8,587 nt of DNA. It comes from Candidatus Poseidonia alphae. GTDB taxonomy: Archaea; Thermoplasmatota; Poseidoniia; Poseidoniales; Poseidoniaceae. A program made the translations under genes and the position numbers. Each line of letters begins with the position of its first letter. Position 1 is the stretch's first letter. Of the stretch, positions 1 through 7,386 are shown piece by piece. Under the pieces are notes generated by a model. The model was given only the letters and a program-made list of their open reading frames with translations, was not told the origin of the DNA and made no database searches. Location of the stretch: the NCBI GenBank assembly GCA_002505405.1, contig DAVD01000014.1:1-8587 (forward strand). Reading direction: 5' to 3'.

Positions 1-3000
1 ATCATTCCAAGAACCCCCAACTGAGCGCGGATGGGAACTGAACGGTTCTTCCTTTATTGAAGAGGTACCCATTAACACTTCAGCCAGCGGTTGTGGCGTA
101 GATGACTCTTTTGCGGACATTGTGTCGTTCGCCAAATACCCGGTCTTCAATCTCAGTCAATCGTTCCAAGGAACCATGATTTTGAAATGCAACCCGCTTG
201 CAATGCCTATTCGTGCTCAATGGTCCATTGTAGACAACAGCGGGGCAACAGTGGCCTCAGGTTCCTCTCAGGCCGTCCCAGCAAACCGAATCTCAAGTGC
301 ATACACGTCGTTCAATATCTTCTCTTCGCAACTCAATAACACCGTCCCAAAGGATTACACCCTGCGTACCGTGTATGAGGTCCTTCGTCCAACATCGCCA
401 GGCTACACCCAAGTGGCCTGGTCGAATGCTTCATTTTCAACGGTCAATTGGTCAGGTAGCGGTACAAGTCCACTCTTTGCGGCAAATCCATGCATCTCCG
501 ACCCATCCTATTCATCCGTCGATGTGTTCGCAACCCAAGACGCTTATTCCCGTGGGGAACTTTTGGACATGGTCATCTTTGGTGGTTGCTATCCAAGCAG
601 TAACTTTCCAACGACACGAGCATCTTGGGAACTTGTGAATCCTTCCGGAGGAGTGCTGCATTCAGGCCAAGTATCACGCAATTCGGCAACCCCCGTCGTG
701 AGCCGGTCAATCAACGGCCTTTCCCTCACCAACGCCGTTCCAGGCATCTACAACATCAACGTGTATTTAGAAGCCTTCAACACCTCATCCTCTCAATGGT
801 TTGCACTGGACACGAGCACGTTTGAGGTCACGATTGATGAGAGATTACCCAACACCGTTCACGGCGGTGCATTCGATTCTGTAACCTCGCCTTGGTTCCT
901 TGGTAGTTCAACGCTTTATGATCTTGAGGTCAATGCAATTGCCACGAACGCCCAATTCGAAGTACGTCATCATCCGTTGCAGCCTTGGACCGTTGTCACA
1001 CTCCCGCACAACCCCACAGTGGATGCAGAATCAGTCGGACTTCAGATTCGTGTTTCTGCACTTCCTCCAACCGATGGAAACATGAGCAATTTTTCATATT
1101 GGTACCTTGAAAGCACAGAAGTAGGCCTCTACGGCGGTCAAGTTCCGTCTCAAGCAGGATTGGACATCAACCTCGACGGTCGGTTTGAATGGGGCAGGGA
1201 TGAAGCTCGCGTTGGGAGTTGGGGCGCTCAGGACCGGTTCGGTAATACCGAAGAACGAGCGGAAGTGACGCTTAATGCCGGCTCACCGGCTGTGGTCAAA
1301 GCATTGGTGCCTTCCGATGATTTGACATCATTCAGGTTCAGTTATCTCGTCGAAAACGGCCAAATAAACGATGTCGCTCTCTTCGTTCAAAACACACCCA
1401 TCGCCAATTATTCCTCATCGAACTCAGCCGACACATTCGTACTGACAACAAGTGAATTCTCTGCGCTGGTTGCCGAATTGGGCCAGGTTGGAAATACGAT
1501 TTCTGTATCCGGAACTGAATTCACCGAAGTCCGAATTGAATTGGCCGGGCAAGGCACAGCCATCCTTGGAGGATTGCGAGCCACGTACAATGCATCTCAC
1601 AACTTCGTGGCCGATGCCGACTCGCCCTTTGTCATGAATCTCAATCAAGCACGAACATCTGTACCAAACATCGGGGGAATTCAATCGGTCCCATTGCCGT
1701 TTTTATCGAGTGAGCGTGGAGGCCTGACGGTTGAAGTTGTTCAATTGGATACTTCAAGCGCAGTTGTCCTGCAAAACGGTGCGATGCATGATGTTCAAAC
1801 CGTCCTAACGCCCAGTCAAAAATGGCAGACCATCACCACCGAATACGAAGTTTTAGGAAGTTCCATTACACACCATAGACTCGATGTGTTCAGTGCGACC
1901 CATCAAGCAGTCTGGCTTTTCCCAGCTGGTGGCGGATCCCCTGCGGGTATCCTTGATTCCAACTTGGTTGAACTTCACCCAACCATGCCCATTGAATCGA
2001 TTGTAGACGGCACGACGGTGACTACGAACATCACGTTCCGATTGCGACCGATGTGGGACGATGAAATGCTGGTCACGGCGACATCACGTCTGGTTCTGCA
2101 AAGCAGTGTTATCGCCATCCCATTTTCTCACACATGGGGCGACTTCAACACACAGGGTTATGAAAACGACCTCGAGATTAAAGGTGTAGAATTCTCCAAT
2201 CAACTCGGCCTCTTCACTGAAAGCCGACAATATCTGAAAGGTGGCGAGCAAATGAACGTGTCCGTCAACATTGGATTTGAGGGGCTCTCAACAGATGAAG
2301 CGTTCCAAGATGGTGATGCAAAATTGACCCTCTACCGTGATGGAAACGAACTCTTCAACACGACCTCGCTGGATGGAACGTATTGGAATACAACCCTCAA
2401 CATTCCGTTCACCTATGCCGATGTGACTTGGACGATTGGTTTTGAGGCCCTCAATGGCTCAACCATCCTCGAACCGGTGGAAGTGTCTCGTACGTTCACC
2501 GTAGATTCTGTAAAACCGCGTGTGATGTCTTCTTCCGTTGAACGCTATGACCACCGCACGCCAAGTCCAACACAGGTTCTGCAAATTACGATCACCGACC
2601 AACCCGTTCTACCGACCAACGTGAACGCCATGGTATGGAAGGAGTGGGTCGACGATTCAAACCTCAACGGATGGCCTGACGAGGGAGAATACAACTCTCA
2701 GTCCATGCTTCTGCCGAGTGATTTGACGGCACTTACAGGAGTTTACACGCTGATGCTTGACGATACTGCGGCGAGTTTAGGCCAGAAGGTTGCCGTTTAC
2801 GTTGAAGGGACCGACCCTTCAGGCTACTCCATTCTTGATGGAGGGTCATCCGATGAAGGACAACAACTCTTCGTTTACCAACTCGCTGTAGACGGGGCAC
2901 CTTCGCTTGAAGCCGATGCATTCGCATGGCAGGGTGGACGAAAAGCATGGCTTCATCCAGCACAGCCCTATGAACTGGATGTCAAAATTACTGAACCCAA

Positions 3001-4723
3001 CGGTGGCTCAGACCTTGCGACCGTAGAAATCCAACTTGCTCATAATCAAGGCAGTGATACGATGTCCATCGTGTGGGATTTCAATACCGGAAATTGTACC
3101 ACAGAATCGATTCACTTACTCATTTCAGATTGCGAGATGATGGGTGCAAACGGTCCTGCTGATCCGTTTGAAAAGGATATGTTGTTGAATGTTGAACTGC
3201 AGTTCGGGTGGAACACGCCCGATTTGGGCGATAACCGTCGTGAACCATCGATTCGAGTTGTTGACCGAGCAGGACAAGAGTCCGTGAAAACATTCCCCGA
3301 ACACCGTTGGCGTTTCTCTGCTGGATTGGGTGTCCCTGATGAAACCGTCAATCTCTTCTTGACCTCAGGTTCCTTCCTCGGCGACGGTGCACGTGTTACT
3401 CCATTGACTCAAATGGAAGTCTCTGGGGCCTTGGAGTTCGTAGAGACTCATACGATTCCAGAATTCGACTGCGATGTTGAAGTTCTGTTTGCGGGACAGA
3501 CTGTTCGAGCAATGGCGGTTGATGGCATTTGGTCTGTTGAATTACAGGCGCCTGTGGTTTCAGGCTCATTTTCGTTAACATGGAATGTGGCTTGCCTTGA
3601 GGGACAAGGTACTGACCTCACGGACAAAGAAAATTCAGTCCGCTGGATTCGAGTGGATGGAACCGGTCCTGAACCGATTGAAGTTCTCTCGCCCCGTCCG
3701 CAGGCCATCCTTGGTGGTGAAGACCACGAAGTCCGTGTAGTTCTCCAAGAATTGGGCGGTTTAGACGTTCAATCGTTGGAGTTGGTTTGGCGTGTTGAAG
3801 ACTTCCTTACCGGCGATACGCTTCGCTCTGGACGCGTTCCAATGAGTCTTGTTGGAGACGAAATTGATGGCAATTATCTCGAGGTTTATGCCAGTATGGA
3901 CCTGACTGAAATCACCAATGAGATGATGTTGGACCGAATGATTGTGTCCATTCGAATCGACGGTCGTGACCTTGCTGGTAACGATGTTCTCAGCATTGGA
4001 GGAGAACCTGCTGGCCTCATGATTTCGACGTGGAACATGGAATGGCTCCAACCTAAATTCGAACTTTCACCGTCTGCAGTGTCCTATTCGCGTCTCTTGA
4101 TCGATGTTGGTGAGACCACTTCGGTTCAACTTGAGGTAGAAAACACAGGCTCCCTTGCAGGCTCAATCGATGTCATCTTCGAATCGGTTGAGTTTGATGG
4201 AACCCGTGAACTGATCCAACGAACCTCCGTCACTGCCGAAGCAGGTGGAATTGGGCTTGTGACCTTGGATTGGGGACCGACAAGCCCAGGTGTTCAATGG
4301 GTCGTCGCTACCCTTGATAATGGCGCTACCAGCAGTGGCCCTACTGTGGACGTCCGTGCTGCAGTAGAACCATCCCTTGGAGAGAAGGTGTTTGGAGACG
4401 TGAACCCCATCATTGGAACCATTACGGGTCTCCTCTTCTTCTCCATCATCGTCACCCTCTTGGTCATGATGAAACGCATGACTGCAAATCAAGGTTCAAA
4501 AATATCGTACGATTGGGACGAATACTCCTCGGAACTTGAGGACGATAAAGAGGATGACGATGAGGACGATGATGATTCAGATTCTGGTGAAGCCCAACAA
4601 TCCGATGGCGGGCTTGAAACCGACTGGGTCAAAGGCGCCGATGGTTACTGGTGGTATCACGATAAAGCAACGAATGAATGGTGGTACAAAGACGCTGATG
4701 GCGAAATTGTCAAACATCCTTGA
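1..4723 (+). CDS. Giant cell-surface protein with Ig-like domains, C-terminal membrane anchor and W-rich tail (5' partial)
   Basis: The frame is open from the first complete codon (base 2) to the TGA at 4721-4723, giving 1573 visible residues. The signal peptide and start must lie upstream; the GTG at 122 is internal, since the 40 codons before it continue the same protein style. The chain is almost all beta-rich Ig-like/CARDB-like segments: a tandem cysteine-bearing pair (residues 30-279), further beta domains, and a CARDB-like domain at about 1361-1459. One hydrophobic helix (about 1470-1490) is followed by a basic stop-transfer MMKRM and an 83-residue acidic tail. Eight cysteines all fall in the ectodomain as four close pairs (30/63, 164/196, 1032/1044, 1157/1198), suggesting disulfides. 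About 17 N-x-S/T sequons suit a glycosylated exterior. No catalytic motif was recognised, so the role (adhesion, envelope scaffold, binding) is unknown. It lies 14 bases before nadE. Confidence 0.9.
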   Translation, partial: SFQEPPTERGWELNGSSFIEEVPINTSASGCGVDDSFADIVSFAKYPVFNLSQSFQGTMILKCNPLAMPIRAQWSIVDNSGATVASGSSQAVPANRISSAYTSFNIFSSQLNNTVPKDYTLRTVYEVLRPTSPGYTQVAWSNASFSTVNWSGSGTSPLFAANPCISDPSYSSVDVFATQDAYSRGELLDMVIFGGCYPSSNFPTTRASWELVNPSGGVLHSGQVSRNSATPVVSRSINGLSLTNAVPGIYNINVYLEAFNTSSSQWFALDTSTFEVTIDERLPNTVHGGAFDSVTSPWFLGSSTLYDLEVNAIATNAQFEVRHHPLQPWTVVTLPHNPTVDAESVGLQIRVSALPPTDGNMSNFSYWYLESTEVGLYGGQVPSQAGLDINLDGRFEWGRDEARVGSWGAQDRFGNTEERAEVTLNAGSPAVVKALVPSDDLTSFRFSYLVENGQINDVALFVQNTPIANYSSSNSADTFVLTTSEFSALVAELGQVGNTISVSGTEFTEVRIELAGQGTAILGGLRATYNASHNFVADADSPFVMNLNQARTSVPNIGGIQSVPLPFLSSERGGLTVEVVQLDTSSAVVLQNGAMHDVQTVLTPSQKWQTITTEYEVLGSSITHHRLDVFSATHQAVWLFPAGGGSPAGILDSNLVELHPTMPIESIVDGTTVTTNITFRLRPMWDDEMLVTATSRLVLQSSVIAIPFSHTWGDFNTQGYENDLEIKGVEFSNQLGLFTESRQYLKGGEQMNVSVNIGFEGLSTDEAFQDGDAKLTLYRDGNELFNTTSLDGTYWNTTLNIPFTYADVTWTIGFEALNGSTILEPVEVSRTFTVDSVKPRVMSSSVERYDHRTPSPTQVLQITITDQPVLPTNVNAMVWKEWVDDSNLNGWPDEGEYNSQSMLLPSDLTALTGVYTLMLDDTAASLGQKVAVYVEGTDPSGYSILDGGSSDEGQQLFVYQLAVDGAPSLEADAFAWQGGRKAWLHPAQPYELDVKITEPNGGSDLATVEIQLAHNQGSDTMSIVWDFNTGNCTTESIHLLISDCEMMGANGPADPFEKDMLLNVELQFGWNTPDLGDNRREPSIRVVDRAGQESVKTFPEHRWRFSAGLGVPDETVNLFLTSGSFLGDGARVTPLTQMEVSGALEFVETHTIPEFDCDVEVLFAGQTVRAMAVDGIWSVELQAPVVSGSFSLTWNVACLEGQGTDLTDKENSVRWIRVDGTGPEPIEVLSPRPQAILGGEDHEVRVVLQELGGLDVQSLELVWRVEDFLTGDTLRSGRVPMSLVGDEIDGNYLEVYASMDLTEITNEMMLDRMIVSIRIDGRDLAGNDVLSIGGEPAGLMISTWNMEWLQPKFELSPSAVSYSRLLIDVGETTSVQLEVENTGSLAGSIDVIFESVEFDGTRELIQRTSVTAEAGGIGLVTLDWGPTSPGVQWVVATLDNGATSSGPTVDVRAAVEPSLGEKVFGDVNPIIGTITGLLFFSIIVTLLVMMKRMTANQGSKISYDWDEYSSELEDDKEDDDEDDDDSDSGEAQQSDGGLETDWVKGADGYWWYHDKATNEWWYKDADGEIVKHP
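89..838 (+). repeat. Tandem protein-level duplication of an Ig-like domain with paired cysteines
   Basis: Two consecutive segments of the surface protein align by eye. Copy 1 runs from Cys30 to about residue 150 (bases 89-451), copy 2 from Cys164 to about residue 279 (bases 491-838). Shared landmarks are Cys then Cys 33 or 32 residues later, RA(Q/S)W 11-13 residues after the second Cys (Trp74, Trp209), a W-x-(I/L)-V-(D/N)-x-SG turn, a VPxxY strand, and a closing W...(S)F-x-V strand. The copies are strongly diverged, so this is an old domain duplication rather than a DNA-level repeat. More copies could lie left of the window. Confidence 0.65.
1163..1192 (+). other. Asp/Asn-rich putative calcium loop in the surface protein
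   Basis: Residues 388-397 read DINLDGRFEW, a D-x-N-x-D-G pattern like the calcium loop of EF-hand or dockerin-type repeats. It sits at the start of a beta domain. Calcium binding is inferred from the pattern only; the flanking helices of a true EF-hand are not evident. Confidence 0.4.
2651..2689 (+). other. Second Asp/Asn-rich putative calcium loop in the surface protein
   Basis: Residues 884-896 read DDSNLNGWPDEGE, resembling the D-x-N-x-N-G-x-x-D loops of thrombospondin type 3 and other extracellular calcium-binding repeats. It occurs once here, between two Ig-like strands, so it may stabilise a domain interface. The assignment rests on the pattern alone. Confidence 0.4.
4409..4471 (+). 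other. Transmembrane helix of the surface protein
   Basis: About 21 uncharged, mostly hydrophobic residues (1470-1490; Ile, Leu, Phe, Val rich) are followed directly by Lys-Arg. This is the only strong hydrophobic segment in the visible protein. The positive residues on its C-terminal side predict an outside ectodomain and a cytoplasmic tail, i.e. a type I single-pass topology. Confidence 0.9.
4472..4720 (+). other. Acidic cytoplasmic tail ending in a duplicated WWY motif
   Basis: The last 83 residues begin with a short basic stretch, then an Asp/Glu run (bases 4532-4591, roughly 15 of 20 residues acidic), then a compact aromatic module (4622-4720). The module contains two copies of a short motif, GYWWYHD (4643-4663) and EWWYKD (4676-4693), with the WW pairs exactly 10 residues apart and Asp-Gly on both sides. 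The layout recalls WW or OCRE-type aromatic peptide-binding modules, but I cannot assign it to either. A binding or anchoring role inside the cell is inference. Confidence 0.75.
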
Positions 4724-4726
4724 TTT

Positions 4727-4733
4727 GAGGTGA
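4727..4733 (+). promoter_or_regulatory. Ribosome binding site of nadE
   Basis: GAGGTGA lies 4 bases before the ATG at 4738 and matches the Shine-Dalgarno consensus complementary to the 3' end of 16S rRNA. It fixes the nadE start and sits in the 14-base gap right after the stop of the surface protein gene, which suits translation from a shared message. Confidence 0.75.
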
Positions 4734-4737
4734 ATGT

Positions 4738-6504
4738 ATGAGCATCATCGCACTGTTGCAAATGGATGCTACCGTAGGCGATTTGAACGGTAACGCCGCT
4801 CGCCTTTCGCAACTTGCTCAACAGGCACACGACGCAGGAGCAACCCTTGGTATTTCGACCGAATTGGCCGTGTGCGGTTATCCGCCGCGTGACCTTTTGC
4901 TCGAGCAGGATTTCGTTCAACGGTCGTTGGATACGGCTCTTGATATCACAGCCCCAATGCCTCTGTTGATCGGCACACCGATTCCTCCTGCCGATGCTCG
5001 TTCATTACCGACCAACGGCGTCATTCGATGCGGGCCTGATGTTGCCTCGATCACGGCCGATAAGAGTTCACGAGTTGTTGCCCAAAAGCAACTTCTTCCG
5101 AGCTATGATGTCTTCGATGAGGCTCGGTATTTTGCTGCAGAAAACCGGTCAGGCCTCGCCCGTTCCATCGGGGGAATGACCCTCGGTGTTACGGTATGCG
5201 AAGATGCCTGGCAGTCGGCAGGGAAAACACCGTCTGCTTACGAACAAGACCCCATTGAACACATTGCGGAATGGTGCCGTCAAGGCGTTGATATCAATGC
5301 CACAGTGAACCTCTCTGCATCTCCTTTTCACAGTGAGAAATTCAGCACTCGTTTGGAGGTTGCTCGTCACGCAGCGCTTGTTCTCAACCACCCCTTCTTG
5401 TTAGCAAATCAAGTGGGCGGGAACGATGATCTTCTGTTTGATGGCCGAAGCATGGTTGCGTGGCCTGACGGTCGTGCAGTTGTTGCCCCATCATGGCAGG
5501 AGGGTGTGCTGCTCATTGATCTTGACGACCCAGAGGCTTGTACCTGGGTGAGGAGTTCTGCAGATGATGCCCTTTCCATTGGCCAAAGTGAATTCATCAT
5601 GCTTCAACCGAACGATTCAGACCTCCCCGGAGAACACACGATTGAGGAAATCACCGACGCCGTAGTCACTGGGTTGGCGGATTATTGTCGCAAATCCGGA
5701 ATTACTTCCATCGTTTTGGGGCTTTCTGGAGGAATTGATTCAGCAGTGGCTGCATGCGTTGCAGTTGCAGCCCTCGGCCCATCAAGCGTAACCGGTTTGG
5801 CCATGCCGAGTCGACATTCCTCACAACATTCGATCGATGACGCAGAATACACGGCCACGTCGCTCGGAATGCATCATCGGGTTCATTCCATCGATGGGAT
5901 GCATCAAGCAACGGAACTTGAGTTTGGAGCAGTGCTGGTCGACGGCCAAGCAGTCGCTGGGGAGAACCTTCAAGCACGCTTACGAGCCCTCCTCGTGATG
6001 GGTTACGCCAATGCTCAATCCAGCATGGCCATCACCACTGGAAATAAATCAGAAATTGCCCAGGGATACTGTACGCTCTACGGCGATATGGCCGGAGGAT
6101 ACGCTCCGTTAGGCGATGTCTACAAAATGGAGGTTTACGCTATGGCGGAATTGTTCAATCGTCGCGCTATCAATGCAGGAAATGCTCCACCGGTGAACCA
6201 ATCAACGCTCACAAAACCTCCGTCTGCTGAACTTGCTCCGGATCAAATCGACGAGGATACCTTGCCGCCCTATGCGCTCTTGGACGAACTTCTGAAAGCG
6301 CATATTGAACTGGGGATGAACGCAGAACAGATGATTGAGCACGGCTATGAAGCGACCACGGTCGCCGATGTATTGTCACGGTTGGAGCGAAACGAACACA
6401 AGCGTTGGCAGATGGCTCCAGCGCCCCGAGTCACTTCTCGTGCCTTTGGACAAGGATGGCGCAGGCCGTTGGCCTCCCATCACGATTGGAGAAGTTCATT
6501 GTAG
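4738..6504 (+). CDS. nadE: Glutamine-dependent NAD+ synthetase
   Basis: Cytoplasmic enzyme of the last step of NAD+ synthesis: deamido-NAD+ + ATP + glutamine gives NAD+ + AMP + PPi + glutamate. The 588 residues show the usual fused architecture. The N-terminal nitrilase-fold glutaminase (about 1-270) carries the Glu-Lys-Cys triad: Glu42 in STELAVCGYPPRDLLL, Lys117 in QKQLLPSYDVFDEARYF, Cys154 in VTVCEDAW. The NQVGGNDDLLFDG segment is also typical. The C-terminal synthetase (about 300-588) has the ATP-pyrophosphatase P-loop SGGIDS (330-335), TTGNKSE (433-439) and LTKPPSAEL (491-499). Length is normal and no key residue is missing. The start is supported by the GAGGTGA site 4 bases upstream. 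The residues before Glu42 are Ser-Thr where many homologues have Phe-Pro. Many archaea carry a shorter, ammonia-dependent NadE, so the fused form looks bacterial. Confidence 0.97.
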   Translation: MSIIALLQMDATVGDLNGNAARLSQLAQQAHDAGATLGISTELAVCGYPPRDLLLEQDFVQRSLDTALDITAPMPLLIGTPIPPADARSLPTNGVIRCGPDVASITADKSSRVVAQKQLLPSYDVFDEARYFAAENRSGLARSIGGMTLGVTVCEDAWQSAGKTPSAYEQDPIEHIAEWCRQGVDINATVNLSASPFHSEKFSTRLEVARHAALVLNHPFLLANQVGGNDDLLFDGRSMVAWPDGRAVVAPSWQEGVLLIDLDDPEACTWVRSSADDALSIGQSEFIMLQPNDSDLPGEHTIEEITDAVVTGLADYCRKSGITSIVLGLSGGIDSAVAACVAVAALGPSSVTGLAMPSRHSSQHSIDDAEYTATSLGMHHRVHSIDGMHQATELEFGAVLVDGQAVAGENLQARLRALLVMGYANAQSSMAITTGNKSEIAQGYCTLYGDMAGGYAPLGDVYKMEVYAMAELFNRRAINAGNAPPVNQSTLTKPPSAELAPDQIDEDTLPPYALLDELLKAHIELGMNAEQMIEHGYEATTVADVLSRLERNEHKRWQMAPAPRVTSRAFGQGWRRPLASHHDWRSSL

Positions 6505-6543
6505 CGTCGGTGGAGTCAAGAAGCCAAAACATGACGGCATGGC

Positions 6544-7386
6544 ATGGCGGGGCAAATTCACAACATTGCGGGCTACCGTTTTGTGAACCTCAATGATCGT
6601 GACGAATTGCAAACGTACTATCGCAGCGTTTGTGAAGACTTGGGATTGAAAGGGACCGTTCTTCTTGCACCTGAAGGGATTAACTTCTTTGTTGCCGGAA
6701 CTGAACCTTCAGTTGATGGTTTCGTGGAACATCTTGAACGGGACAAACGCTTCACAGCCATTCAACTCAAGCGCTCGTTTACCGAATATCAACCCTTTAA
6801 TCGAATGAACGTCCGGAAAAAGAACGAGATCATCTCCGTAGGCATGGACGGCATCAACCCTGCTGAATTTACGGGAGATGATATTCAACCAGAAGCCTTC
6901 AAAGCCATGCTGGACAAAGGTACTCCGGTTCATGTTCTGGATACGCGCAACGACTACGAGTTACGGGTTGGAACGTTTGAAAATTCCATTGACCTCGGCA
7001 TCCGCACGTTTCGTGCCTTTCCCGAAGCGATTTCAAAGTTACCCGAATCGATGAAGGACGAAGAAATCGTTATGTTCTGCACGGGTGGTATTCGTTGTGA
7101 GAAAGCCAGCGCCATTATGCTCAATGCAGGTTTCACCAAGGTTAAGCAACTCAAAGGCGGTATCCTCGGTTACTTTGAAGCCGTTGGAGGTGCCCATTGG
7201 GACGGTGATTGTTTTGTTTTTGACCAGCGTGTAGCCGTCAATCCAGAGCTTGAAGAAACCGAGGTGGTGATCTGCTTTGCATGTCGAGAACCTCTGTCTT
7301 CCAAAGAACAAACTTCGGACGATTACACCATCGGTGAATCGTGTCCGTATTGCATCGGGCGCAACCCTGATGTTACTGCACGCTGA
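6544..7386 (+). CDS. trhO: tRNA uridine(34) hydroxylase, rhodanese family (TrhO/UPF0176)
   Basis: TrhO hydroxylates wobble uridine 34 of tRNA to 5-hydroxyuridine using O2; in E. coli this feeds the CmoA/CmoB cmo5U pathway. The 280 residues match the family in order: N-terminal acylphosphatase-like domain with GTVLLAPEGINFFVAG (37-52); rhodanese domain with VLDTRNDYELRVGTF (from about 131) and the active-site loop CTGGIRCEKAS (Cys179, Cys185); then LKGGILGYFEAVGG and CFVFDQRVAV; and a C-terminal CxxC...CxxC pair (Cys244/247, Cys267/270) likely to bind zinc. It is shorter than E. coli TrhO (about 350) but complete. The ATG at 6544 is the first in-frame start after a stop at 6532 and gives the usual N-terminus (INIA-Y-FV-like). 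No good Shine-Dalgarno is near it. It follows nadE by 39 bases and converges on the minus-strand gene, overlapping it by 14 bases. Confidence 0.95.
   Translation: MAGQIHNIAGYRFVNLNDRDELQTYYRSVCEDLGLKGTVLLAPEGINFFVAGTEPSVDGFVEHLERDKRFTAIQLKRSFTEYQPFNRMNVRKKNEIISVGMDGINPAEFTGDDIQPEAFKAMLDKGTPVHVLDTRNDYELRVGTFENSIDLGIRTFRAFPEAISKLPESMKDEEIVMFCTGGIRCEKASAIMLNAGFTKVKQLKGGILGYFEAVGGAHWDGDCFVFDQRVAVNPELEETEVVICFACREPLSSKEQTSDDYTIGESCPYCIGRNPDVTAR
7373..7386. other. Convergent coding overlap of trhO and the ELWxxDGT-repeat gene
   Basis: The last 14 bases of trhO, including its TGA (7384-7386), are also the last 14 bases of the minus-strand gene, including its TAA (7375-7373). There is no intergenic space for a dedicated terminator, and no T-rich tract of note was seen here on either strand. 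Transcripts from the two sides probably overlap at their 3' ends. Confidence 0.85.

Noticed and set aside
122..124. GTG at 122 as the start of the large surface protein
   Set aside because: The same frame is open back to base 2, and the upstream 40 codons include a cysteine that pairs by spacing with Cys63 and two sequons, so the gene continues beyond the left edge.
4163..4492. Minus-strand open frame of 109 codons opposite the membrane-helix region
   Set aside because: It is antisense to the supported surface protein gene, and its His/Glu-rich composition simply mirrors the sense codons.
4532..4591. GAC/GAT-rich run as a DNA microsatellite
   Set aside because: Codon choice is mixed between GAC, GAT, GAG and GAA with no exact unit, so it is an acidic protein segment rather than a simple-sequence repeat.
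6335..6596. Small plus-strand open frames bridging the nadE-trhO junction
   Set aside because: They are out of frame with both genes, lack a ribosome binding site and resemble no known small protein.
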